Below are positions 1 to 7,270 of a DNA stretch of 64,000 nt, piece after piece. Source of the DNA: Allopusillimonas ginsengisoli (GTDB lineage Bacteria > Pseudomonadota > Gammaproteobacteria > Burkholderiales > Burkholderiaceae_B); contig RAPG01000007.1 in NCBI GenBank assembly GCA_005239165.1, positions 62,001 to 126,000 on the forward strand, written 5' to 3'. The notes below the pieces were generated by a model. That model was not told the DNA's origin, made no database searches, and saw only the letters and a program-made list of their open reading frames with translations. Position 1 is the stretch's first letter; each line of letters opens with the position of its first letter. The position numbers were made by a program, and so were the translations under genes.

Positions 1-61
1 AGCGCAGATGAAGCTCGGCCTCTTCAGACCGCTGCGCAAGCGTGATGGGTTGGTCGGGCAT
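1..61 (-). CDS. Partial CDS at window edge, unknown product
   Basis: Only the first 20 codons are inside the window. The reading frame opens with ATG at 61 and begins MPDQPITLAQRSEEAELHLR. A GGAG ribosome-binding sequence lies seven bases upstream of the ATG. The start is 14 bases beyond the ychJ-like stop on the same strand, so the two are probably co-transcribed. Too little is visible to name a family. Confidence 0.5.
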   Translation of the reverse strand, partial: MPDQPITLAQRSEEAELHLR

Positions 62-75
62 GGCTTAGCTCCTTA

Positions 76-486
76 TCAAGCGCCTTGCTTGGCCTTCTGT
101 TTGTTAACGAATTCGCCATCGACGTACAGCCATTTTTCATTCTGCCTGATAAAGCGGCTGATCTCGTGCATGCGTATCGCCCGTCCTGCCAGTTTATGGC
201 GCGCCACAAACTCAACCGTGGCATGGTCATTGTCTTGCCGGCTGAATTTTTTAATCTCAAGCCCTAGCCACTTTACATCGGGAGGGTTGTGCTCGAGCGT
301 GGCTGGCCGCGTAGTGGGGTGCCATGTTTCGAGCAAATAATCGTGCAGGTCAAGCACAAACGCACTGTAACGTGAGCGCATCAGGGCTTGTGCATCTGGT
401 GCCTGCAGGCGCTGGGCACCGTGATGCCATCTTCCACAGCACTGCTCATACGGTGATTGACTGCCACATGGGCAGGTTGTGCTCAT
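76..486 (-). CDS. ychJ: YchJ-like SEC-C motif protein (UPF0225)
   Basis: A 136-residue protein starting MSTTCPCGSQSPYEQCCGRWHHG, which is the N-terminal SEC-C-type Cys motif (C-x-C-x8-C-C) that binds zinc in YchJ proteins. The middle holds the family signature around ALMRSRYSAFVL and the end is an NTF2-like fold (VEFVARHKL). The frame can be extended nine residues upstream to 513, but the Cys motif normally sits at the very N-terminus, so ATG 486 is preferred. Family members are cytosolic and of unknown function. It is followed closely by a second minus-strand gene running off the window. Identification is from motif and length; the role is unknown. Confidence 0.85.
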   Translation of the reverse strand: MSTTCPCGSQSPYEQCCGRWHHGAQRLQAPDAQALMRSRYSAFVLDLHDYLLETWHPTTRPATLEHNPPDVKWLGLEIKKFSRQDNDHATVEFVARHKLAGRAIRMHEISRFIRQNEKWLYVDGEFVNKQKAKQGA

Positions 487-890
487 CAATGAAGGTCCTC
501 GGCATTTCAGCAATGCTTTTAGAAAGTTTCATCATAATCGTTTGTGGCTGGATGGTAGGCGTTCAGGCATTCGGGCACGCAGGCCGCTGGCTGCAGGCAT
601 ACGGGCATACGGGCTACGGGCTACGGGCATACAGGCAGATAGGCGGATAGGCGGATAGGCGGATAGGCGGATAGGCAGATAGGCGGATAGGCGGATAGGC
701 GGATAGGCAGATAGGCAGATAGGCACATAGGCAAAGCCATAGGCGACACTGAAATGCGTGGCGTGGACCCCGCCATCGGGCACAGCAAGTAGCTGTTACA
801 GACCGAAGAGCTGTGCATGTAGCAGTGGCTCACTGGGCTAAAATATTGCCCGCCACCTTTTCACAGTACCGATTAAACGGTTATATCACC
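487..890. other. Divergent intergenic region with degenerate 8-bp repeats
   Basis: This 404-base gap separates the divergently transcribed ychJ-like gene and brnQ. Most of it is repetitive: loosely related ACGGGCAT/ACGGGCTA units from about 590, merging into the regular ATAGGCGG array. The promoters of both genes must lie here. No convincing -35/-10 pair and no strong ribosome-binding site before brnQ were found by eye. Open frames in the gap are artefacts of the period-8 repeat. Confidence 0.7.
631..734. repeat. 8-bp tandem repeat array (ATAGGCGG-type)
   Basis: Thirteen contiguous 8-base units: ACAGGCAG, then ATAGGCGG four times, ATAGGCAG, ATAGGCGG three times, ATAGGCAG twice, ATAGGCAC and ATAGGCAA. 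A further ATAGGCGA unit follows at 739-746 after four bases. There are no spacers, so it is not a CRISPR array. Unit length is not a multiple of three and the array is non-coding. It ends about 145 bases upstream of brnQ. Copy number probably varies by slippage. Confidence 0.95.
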
Positions 891-2177
891 ATGCAAAAAC
901 TCTCTATCCCAGACATCATAGCTCTGGGGTTTATGACATTCGCCCTGTTTCTGGGCGCCGGCAATATTATTTTCCCGCCTATGGTTGGTCAGGCTGCAGG
1001 CGAACATTTCTGGCTTGCGGCCCTTGGCTTTCTGCTGACCGGCGTCGGCCTGCCGTTACTGACTGTGGTTGCGCTGGCGCGCGTGGGTGGCGGCATGGAC
1101 ATACTCACTGCACCCATAGGCCGGATCGCCGGCACGCTGCTCGGTGTGCTGGTCTACCTGACCATAGGCCCGCTTGTCGCTACGCCCCGCACGGCTACGG
1201 TTTCCTTCGAAGTTGGCCTGGCACCATTTGTCGGAGGCCATTCCGCCAGTCTGTTCGTTTACACCGTTGTGTATTTTTCTTTCGCTATGCTGGTGTCGCT
1301 GTTTCCGGGCAGGCTTATTGATAACGTGGGCAAATACATTACCCCGGCGCTTATTGTGTCGCTGGCTGTGCTTGCCGGCGCGGCGGCACTCTGGCCAATT
1401 GGTCAGGCCATGCACAGCACAGGTCTGTATCAGAGCGCACCGCTTTCGCAAGGTTTTGTGCAGGGTTATCAAACCATGGACGCGCTCGGCGCGCTGGTGT
1501 TTGGCATTGTTATCGTCAATGCCATTCGCGACCGTCAGGTCAGCGACCCCGGCCTGCAAACGCGTTATGCGATTATTGCGGCGCTTATTGCTGCGACAGG
1601 TCTGGCACTGGTTTATCTGTCTTTCATTTATCTTGGTGCCACCAGCGGCAGTATCGCGCCTTACGCTGAAACCGGTGTGCCCATACTGACTGGCTTTGTA
1701 CTGCAGACATTTGGTACGGCAGGTGAAGTACTGCTGGCGATTGTGATCACGCTTGCCTGCTTTACGACTGCAGTAGGTCTGGTTTCGGCATGCGGTGAGT
1801 ATTTCAGCAGGCTGCTTCCTGTTTCTTACCGTACCGTGGTAATTGTGTTCAGCCTCATCAGTCTTGTTGTCGCTAATCAGGGGCTGGCCCAGCTGATCAC
1901 TGTTTCAGGGCCCTTGCTCGCTGGTATTTATCCCGTTGCCATCTCGCTGGTGGCATTAAGCCTGCTTTCGGGTGTCTGGAAATCTTCGCGACGCGTGTTC
2001 GTGCCTGTCATGCTGGTGGCGACTGTCATGGGTCTTGCTGAGGGGCTGCGCACCGCAGGTGTAGTGGCTTGGGTGCCGGCCTGGCTCGACACGTTGCCGG
2101 GTGCAGATTTGGGCATGGGGTGGCTGGTGCCGGTAGTGATTGCGTTGCTCGTTGCGGGTGCCGTCGACAGATTTTGA
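891..2177 (+). CDS. brnQ: Branched-chain amino acid carrier BrnQ (LIVCS family)
   Basis: A 428-residue, very hydrophobic inner-membrane protein with about 12 predicted helices, the usual length for BrnQ. The start MQKLSIPDIIALGFMTFALF followed by LGAGNIIFPPMVGQ is the hallmark N-terminus of the LIVCS family, which imports leucine, isoleucine and valine with Na+ or H+. ATG 891 was chosen over the upstream ATG at 813 because the family begins right at this motif; the ribosome-binding site is weak. It stands alone, transcribed divergently from ychJ. A tandem repeat lies in its upstream region. Family assignment is firm; exact substrate is inferred. Confidence 0.92.
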   Translation: MQKLSIPDIIALGFMTFALFLGAGNIIFPPMVGQAAGEHFWLAALGFLLTGVGLPLLTVVALARVGGGMDILTAPIGRIAGTLLGVLVYLTIGPLVATPRTATVSFEVGLAPFVGGHSASLFVYTVVYFSFAMLVSLFPGRLIDNVGKYITPALIVSLAVLAGAAALWPIGQAMHSTGLYQSAPLSQGFVQGYQTMDALGALVFGIVIVNAIRDRQVSDPGLQTRYAIIAALIAATGLALVYLSFIYLGATSGSIAPYAETGVPILTGFVLQTFGTAGEVLLAIVITLACFTTAVGLVSACGEYFSRLLPVSYRTVVIVFSLISLVVANQGLAQLITVSGPLLAGIYPVAISLVALSLLSGVWKSSRRVFVPVMLVATVMGLAEGLRTAGVVAWVPAWLDTLPGADLGMGWLVPVVIALLVAGAVDRF

Positions 2178-2369
2178 TGCTGAAATTTAACTACCCTGCT
2201 CTTGCCGAACGATGATCCGGACGGTGCCAGACTCAGCCTTTCATGAGGCTGTAGCTCCACAGGCTGACCACGGATGCGCAGCCGTCGGTGAGGCAGCAAA
2301 GGCACTTTCTGCGTATTCAGTGGCAGACTCGAATAGTTGGTCAAAAGACTGGGTTCCATGCGGATCGTA

Positions 2370-3869
2370 CTATGGGCGCTTGCCACGTCCGGCCGATGTT
2401 CGGCTTGCAAGAAAGCCACGTTCCCTGCCCCAGATGACGGCGGCGCTGCGCCGGGTTACACCAATTTTGTTATAAATATTGGCGACGTGATTGCGTATAG
2501 TATTACGTGACAAAGACAGGGCGCTGCTTATCTCTGCGTCGCTTTGTCCCTGGCATATGTGGCCCAGCACCTCGCGTTCGCGAGGTGTTAGGTCAGGCAT
2601 TTTTTGCCTGCTGGCGTCATGAGCTGGCTGGCGCACCCGTGCCAGCTGGTCCATGACCTTGCGGCTGAACCAAGATGTGTCTTGCATTACCGCGTCGAGC
2701 GCTGTCAGCAATTCACCTTCTGTATGCTTGCGTTCGGTGAAGTCCTGTATGACTGCCAGCATGCACGCACGCCCGTCTATGGTTACCGCGTCAGCCGACA
2801 AAATACAGTCAAGTGTTTCGCTTTCTTTGTTATGCATTTGAATCTCAATGCCAGACACCTCTTTATGATTAAGCATGCTGGTTTGAATTGACTTTATTTT
2901 CTCCGGGTCTGCCCATATGCCGAGCTGAACCATGTCGCACACATCGGTTTCAAGGCACTGCAAGCCAGTCATTTCAAGGAAACTGTCATTAACCTCGAGC
3001 AGTTGCAAGCTGTCTAGATCGCAAAGAAGCATGGGTACGGGTGCCAGCCTGAAGGCCAGGGAGAAGCGCTCTTCCGACTGACGCAAGGCCTGTTCAGCTA
3101 ATTTGCGTGGTTGCAGGTCAATAAAGGTAAACAGCATATAAGGCTCGTTGGCATCATCCAGTGGCTGGCCTGCCACGATGACATGCATATAAGACCCATC
3201 AGGCAGCGGCACGGTGCTTTCTCGCTGTGCAATGGTGGTCCCTTCGTGCAGGTTGGCTATAGCTTGTGGCTTGTCGTCTGCGTCAGCAAGTATGTCAAGT
3301 TCATAAACCGAACGGCCCAATACATCTTCACGGCGATAGCCAGTCATGGCCAGAAAGCCGGCGTTGACGCGCGTATAGCGCAAGTCTGAAAGCCGGCAGA
3401 TAAGCGCAGGCGCAGGGTTGGCGTTGAAGGCGCGTTCGAAACGCTCCTCGGCCGAATGTTGCTCTGTCAGGTCTTCAATGAGCAGCACATGAACAATGGG
3501 CTCGTCATTGTCGTCGTTAAGTGTGATACCGCGCAGGCGATGGATGCGGGGCTCACCTTTGCTTTTGCGCGGGGTGACTTCCACAACGATTTCGTCAAAC
3601 TGCTCGCCTCCCGCCAGCCGGAACATCGGATACTGCGAACGCGTCAGTGGATGGTGGTTGCGATATTTCAATGCCCAGCGCTGGAAGTAGCTCGCCATGG
3701 TGGGGCCCAATTCGTCAACGGAAGACACTTCATGCATCTTCAATGCCGATTCATTTGCCCACGAAATACGTCGCCCAGTGTCGATAAATATGACGCCATC
3801 CATCAGGCGGCCGATGATGCCACGCAGATGCTGGTGCGTAATGCCTGCAAGGTCACGATGTTTGACCAT
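2370..3869 (-). CDS. PAS-PAS-PAS-LuxR transcriptional regulator
   Basis: A 499-residue cytosolic protein with three PAS-type sensor modules (about residues 15-130, 140-255 and 265-380) and a C-terminal LuxR/GerE helix-turn-helix (about 426-487, DLTPREREVLGHI ... ISSALSLSRNTIRNHVANIY). The second PAS module shows NAGFLAMTGYRREDVLGRS and the third VNDSFLEMTGL. There is no receiver domain, kinase or membrane segment, so it is a one-component sensor that binds DNA directly. The start has a good AGGAGAC ribosome-binding site. A 14-bp palindrome lies 72 bases upstream and could be an autoregulatory site. The ligand is not predictable from sequence. Confidence 0.88.
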   Translation of the reverse strand: MVKHRDLAGITHQHLRGIIGRLMDGVIFIDTGRRISWANESALKMHEVSSVDELGPTMASYFQRWALKYRNHHPLTRSQYPMFRLAGGEQFDEIVVEVTPRKSKGEPRIHRLRGITLNDDNDEPIVHVLLIEDLTEQHSAEERFERAFNANPAPALICRLSDLRYTRVNAGFLAMTGYRREDVLGRSVYELDILADADDKPQAIANLHEGTTIAQRESTVPLPDGSYMHVIVAGQPLDDANEPYMLFTFIDLQPRKLAEQALRQSEERFSLAFRLAPVPMLLCDLDSLQLLEVNDSFLEMTGLQCLETDVCDMVQLGIWADPEKIKSIQTSMLNHKEVSGIEIQMHNKESETLDCILSADAVTIDGRACMLAVIQDFTERKHTEGELLTALDAVMQDTSWFSRKVMDQLARVRQPAHDASRQKMPDLTPREREVLGHICQGQSDAEISSALSLSRNTIRNHVANIYNKIGVTRRSAAVIWGRERGFLASRTSAGRGKRP

Positions 3870-3941
3870 GCTGTCTCCTGTGAGGGTTGTCGTCTGACTG
3901 GTAAAAGTACCACTGCTTCTAGTGCACGTATATCTATTCCT

Positions 3942-3955
3942 GACTGCATGCAGTC
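3942..3955. promoter_or_regulatory. 14-bp perfect palindrome upstream of PAS-LuxR gene
   Basis: GACTGCATGCAGTC is a perfect inverted repeat in the gap between the PAS-LuxR gene (start 3869, minus) and the small plus-strand frame at 4006. Position and symmetry suit a dimeric regulator site, possibly autoregulation. No regulator is assigned. Confidence 0.35.
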
Positions 3956-4005
3956 TCTAGAATCTGTGCACGATGTTTCGATAAACTCTTGCTGGGGCGC
4001 ACTTG

Positions 4006-4332
4006 GTGGACTACAACATTTTTATTAAGCAATTAGGGTCTGGGCTTGATCGCAAGATCCTGGCGTTCGACTATAGCGAAGAGTTTAGCGGCTGTCTCAT
4101 TTATCTGACCGCGCCGAATGGATGCACACTTCTGATTCCTGACGAACTCATTGAACACAGGTGCGACGACGTGGTCAGCCTGTTGCGGAACAGAATCCAG
4201 ACAGAAGAAGCCGGCGCGAGTGAGGAGACCTTGACCGAGGTGGATGGTGAGCTTGTGTTTGTGCCGGCTTCGCTCAAAACAGCGCCTTGCGAAGGTGCGG
4301 ACGACGGCGCAAAGCCCGGTCAGTGCGGATAG
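4006..4332 (+). CDS. Small hypothetical protein
   Basis: A frame of about 108 codons beginning with GTG 4006 (or TTG 4003), giving VDYNIFIKQLGSGLDRKILAF and a mixed hydrophobic/acidic protein with no membrane segment. Residue use looks protein-like, whereas the opposite-strand frame at 4033-4353 looks like a shadow. No strong ribosome-binding site (GGGG only) and no recognised family. It may be a real small gene or a chance open frame. Confidence 0.4.
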   Translation: MDYNIFIKQLGSGLDRKILAFDYSEEFSGCLIYLTAPNGCTLLIPDELIEHRCDDVVSLLRNRIQTEEAGASEETLTEVDGELVFVPASLKTAPCEGADDGAKPGQCG

Positions 4333-4460
4333 CGCCGTCAGCACGTCTGGCAAGCCTGATGGGTCGCATTATCTCGCCAGCATGCTGTAAGTGTGAGCGC
4401 ACAGCATGCTCAAAATCTGGAAATGCCTTTGCCGCCTGCGGCATGGGCGTCTTTGACGGT

Positions 4461-5366
4461 TCACGCTTCTTCGAGCTGTTCGAACTGTTCTGCCAGAAAA
4501 TCCACCAGCGCCCTCACGGCAGGCAGCATGCCTCGCCTTGAGGCAAACACGACGTGGATGATTTCTGATCGTGGTGCCCAGTGGGGCACAACCTGTATCA
4601 GTTCACCCTGAGCAAGTGCCTTCTCCATCATCATGCGCGGCAATTGGGCGACCCCTATGCCTGCCATGGCGGCAGACCTGAGCGCGAACATGCTTTGTGT
4701 GATTAACCGGGGTGTATGGCGTATGGCGGCGTGTGCGCCGTCAGGCCCTTTCAGATCCCAGATGTACTCTTGAGCAGGCAAGCCCAGCGCCAGGCTGGGA
4801 AGCTGTGCCAGGCCAATTGGGGCATGTGGTGTGCCATATTGCTGCAGCAAGCCAGGGCTTGCCACCAGGCACTGAACCCGGTCAGCCAGTACCCGCATGA
4901 CAAGTTCGCTATCTTCAATCGGTGCAGGTCGCACGCGAATGGCCAGATCAACGCCTTCGCCCAGCACATCGACACGCCGGTTGGTTTCTTCGAGATGAAT
5001 GTGTACGCGGGGGAAGCTGGCCATAAAGGCCGAAATCATGTCGGCCACACGCGCCTCCAGCAATGCCACAGGGCAGGTGAGGCGAACAATGCCGCACGGC
5101 TCTGCGTGGGTAAGCGCGATGGCTTCTTCGGCAGCATCGGCTTCAACCAGCATGGCTTTGCAGTGATCGTAGTAGGTGTTGCCTATATCTGTGACAGAGA
5201 AGCGGCGGGTTGAGCGCTGTATCAATCTCACCCCCAGGCGCTCTTCCAGCAGTGCAACACGCCGACTAAGCTTGGATTTGGGTACCCCCAGTGCTCGTCC
5301 CGCCGGTGCAAAGCCACCGTGGTCTACAACCTGTACGTAGTAATAAAGATCGTTCAAGTCTCGCAT
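4461..5366 (-). CDS. LysR-family transcriptional regulator (divergent from pirin)
   Basis: A 301-residue protein starting MRDLNDLYYYVQVVDHGGFA. The N-terminal winged helix-turn-helix (about residues 4-62; AGRALGVPKSKLSRRVALLEERLGVRLIQRSTRR) is typical of LysR regulators of the CrgA/DsdC-like group, followed by a co-inducer-binding domain from about residue 88. The longer frame to 5438 adds 24 residues unlike the family, so ATG 5366 is used. It is divergent from the pirin gene 127 bases away, a very common LysR-pirin arrangement, so it probably controls that gene. The inducer is unknown. Confidence 0.88.
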   Translation of the reverse strand: MRDLNDLYYYVQVVDHGGFAPAGRALGVPKSKLSRRVALLEERLGVRLIQRSTRRFSVTDIGNTYYDHCKAMLVEADAAEEAIALTHAEPCGIVRLTCPVALLEARVADMISAFMASFPRVHIHLEETNRRVDVLGEGVDLAIRVRPAPIEDSELVMRVLADRVQCLVASPGLLQQYGTPHAPIGLAQLPSLALGLPAQEYIWDLKGPDGAHAAIRHTPRLITQSMFALRSAAMAGIGVAQLPRMMMEKALAQGELIQVVPHWAPRSEIIHVVFASRRGMLPAVRALVDFLAEQFEQLEEA

Positions 5367-5493
5367 AATGCGCTCATTGTTCATTAAATAGGACGCTGCA
5401 GGCAAATAATACGGTCTACTGCGGGCATTGTTACGCAAGTATGATGGTTTTCATGCAGACAGGGTATGGCCCTGTGCTAACGGAGAAATCATC

Positions 5494-6360
5494 ATGAAGA
5501 AAATCAGCGGCGTATACAGTGCACCCCGCCCCCATTGGGTGGGTGATGGGTTTCCCGTACGCTCCATGTTCAGTTATGACAGCCATGGTGCACCCATGAG
5601 CCCGTTTTTGTTGCTGGATCATGCCGGCCCCGCTAACTTCGAGCCAGCAAATCGTCCGCGGGGAGTGGGGCAACATCCGCATCGAGGTTTCGAGACGGTG
5701 ACCATTGTGTACGAAGGCGAGGTTGCGCATCGGGATTCGACCGGTGCCGGAGGCCTTATCGGGCCGGGTGACGTGCAGTGGATGACGGCAGCAAGCGGCA
5801 TCTTGCATGAAGAATTTCACTCGCAGGCATTTACCGAGAAGGGCGGCGCACTGGAGATGGTGCAACTATGGGTTAACTTGCCGGCAAAAGACAAGATGGC
5901 AAATCCTGGTTATCAGACTTTACTAGACGCTGATATTCCATCGGTCGACTTGCCCGAAGATGCTGGCCGGGTGCGTGTGATTGCAGGCGAGTATCAGGGG
6001 CATAAGGGGCCGGCGCGTACATTTACCCCCATGGACGTGCTGGATGTGCGACTGCATCAGGGCAGCACAGCGGGCTTTGATACGCGTGACGGGTACACCG
6101 TGGCGCTTGTGGTATTGCATGGCACTGTCATGGTAAATGGCGACACGGTAGTGCGAGGCGGCCAGTTTGTGCTGTTTCATCGTGACGGGCAGGGTATTGA
6201 GGTGGAAGCCAATAGCGATGCCACTATGCTTTTGCTGTCAGGTGAACCTATCGAAGAGCCTATCGCGGGGTATGGGCCGTTCGTAATGAATAGCCAGGTG
6301 GAAATCGAGCAGGCTATTAATGATTTTCGCAGCGGGCATTTTGGAGAAATTCCCGCCTGA
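5494..6360 (+). CDS. Pirin family protein (bicupin quercetinase-like)
   Basis: A 288-residue bicupin. The N-terminal pirin signature is clear: HPHRGFETVTIVYEGEVAHRD and GPGDVQWMTAASGILHEEFH supply the three His and one Glu that bind iron in pirins. A second cupin and the pirin C-terminal domain follow (DVRLHQGSTAGF...). ATG 5494 has a GGAG site upstream; the longer frame from 5428 lacks one. Known pirins act as quercetinases or redox sensors, but the role of most bacterial ones is unsettled. It is the probable target of the divergent LysR. Confidence 0.92.
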   Translation: MKKISGVYSAPRPHWVGDGFPVRSMFSYDSHGAPMSPFLLLDHAGPANFEPANRPRGVGQHPHRGFETVTIVYEGEVAHRDSTGAGGLIGPGDVQWMTAASGILHEEFHSQAFTEKGGALEMVQLWVNLPAKDKMANPGYQTLLDADIPSVDLPEDAGRVRVIAGEYQGHKGPARTFTPMDVLDVRLHQGSTAGFDTRDGYTVALVVLHGTVMVNGDTVVRGGQFVLFHRDGQGIEVEANSDATMLLLSGEPIEEPIAGYGPFVMNSQVEIEQAINDFRSGHFGEIPA

Positions 6361-6374
6361 ACCGGGCCGGTTCA
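6358..6374. terminator. Short palindrome between convergent genes
   Basis: TGAACCGG-G-CCGGTTCA overlaps the pirin stop codon and precedes the convergent end of the unknown lipid-operon gene at 6389. There is no T tract. It may act as a bidirectional transcription stop; weak evidence. Confidence 0.3.
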
Positions 6375-6388
6375 CTTAGGTGCGCCGG

Positions 6389-7270
6389 CTACGCAATTGG
6401 TTGGGCCGCATCGTTTTTCATCTGCGTCAGCAGTGCATGCAGCATCTCCGACGACAAGCCGTGCAGCACCAGTCTGTGCCCGGCACGCAAGGTTGAAAGC
6501 GGTATAAGGGGATGGCTGTTGTTGACCAGAATAAGATGTTGCGGCGCCTGAAGAATCTGAGCGGTATAAATGCCTATGGTTTCGTCAAGCTGCAATGAGT
6601 TTGCTGCACGCCAGAAATCGTTGTCAGTCAGTAGCAGTTGATAAACCGGGGTAAACAGCTCGATGGCGCTTTGCAGATCGAGTACGTTGCTGCGTTTGTT
6701 GGGAAAAGACTGCAAACTTACGTCGGGCTCGTGAATCATCGAAAAATCAACCTGTGCGGGTGGGCCCATTAGCTGGTCCGCATCGCGCAATGCCTGATTC
6801 AGGCGGATTACAAAATTGAACAGATTAAGGTCGTGTTTGACGAAGACGTGGTCGCGCAAATCGTCTAACGTGTGAGGCGTTAACGGGTTCGTGGAAATGG
6901 GCACAGGCGAATTGGCGGCTATAAATGCCAGTATCTGTGAGCCCAGATGAAAGTGGCGCATGATGAGCCAGTTGGCCTCGGGGCGTACAAAGCGTTTCAG
7001 GCCCCACACCAAGATGCGGTGCAGCAGGCCTGAGTGCGACCATCGTTTTGGCAGCACGGTCTTGATAATTTGTATAAGAATAATCAGCACCCTGCATAAA
7101 GGCCGCAAAAATGGCAGCAGGTATTGGCGCGACCTCGAGCTTGAATCATTCAGCCAGGCCGTCTTAACCTCATCGGGCAACGGTGTACTGCGATCCAAAT
7201 ATAAAGCCAGCCAGGGGCTGGGGTCTTCGGGGTTGTGCGTGCCAAACGCGTGATCAGGGGTTGGTTGCAT
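6389..7270 (-). CDS. Unknown protein, last gene of the lipid operon
   Basis: A 293-residue protein that I cannot place in a named family. Residues about 49-73 form a hydrophobic/amphipathic stretch (LCRVLIILIQIIKTVL) that could attach it to the membrane. The rest is mixed, with HDLNLFNFVIRLNQALRDA and a C-terminal region rich in leucine. Its start overlaps the 3' end of the ketoacyl synthase gene by 17 bases, which implies translational coupling and a shared role. Given the neighbours (ketosynthase, desaturase, hydroxylase) it may handle, transfer or modify the lipid product. No catalytic motif could be identified. Confidence 0.75.
   Translation of the reverse strand: MQPTPDHAFGTHNPEDPSPWLALYLDRSTPLPDEVKTAWLNDSSSRSRQYLLPFLRPLCRVLIILIQIIKTVLPKRWSHSGLLHRILVWGLKRFVRPEANWLIMRHFHLGSQILAFIAANSPVPISTNPLTPHTLDDLRDHVFVKHDLNLFNFVIRLNQALRDADQLMGPPAQVDFSMIHEPDVSLQSFPNKRSNVLDLQSAIELFTPVYQLLLTDNDFWRAANSLQLDETIGIYTAQILQAPQHLILVNNSHPLIPLSTLRAGHRLVLHGLSSEMLHALLTQMKNDAAQPIA

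Noticed and set aside
532..833. Minus-strand frames with PIRLSAYP-type periodic peptides
   Set aside because: They are translations of the non-coding 8-bp repeat; eight-residue periodicity comes from reading an 8-base unit in three phases.
1056..1559. 167-codon minus frame inside brnQ
   Set aside because: Lies wholly within a well-recognised membrane carrier gene and shows His/Arg/Gln-rich shadow composition.
4033..4353. 106-codon minus frame opposite the small hypothetical gene
   Set aside because: Composition looks like an antisense shadow and it has no ribosome-binding site.
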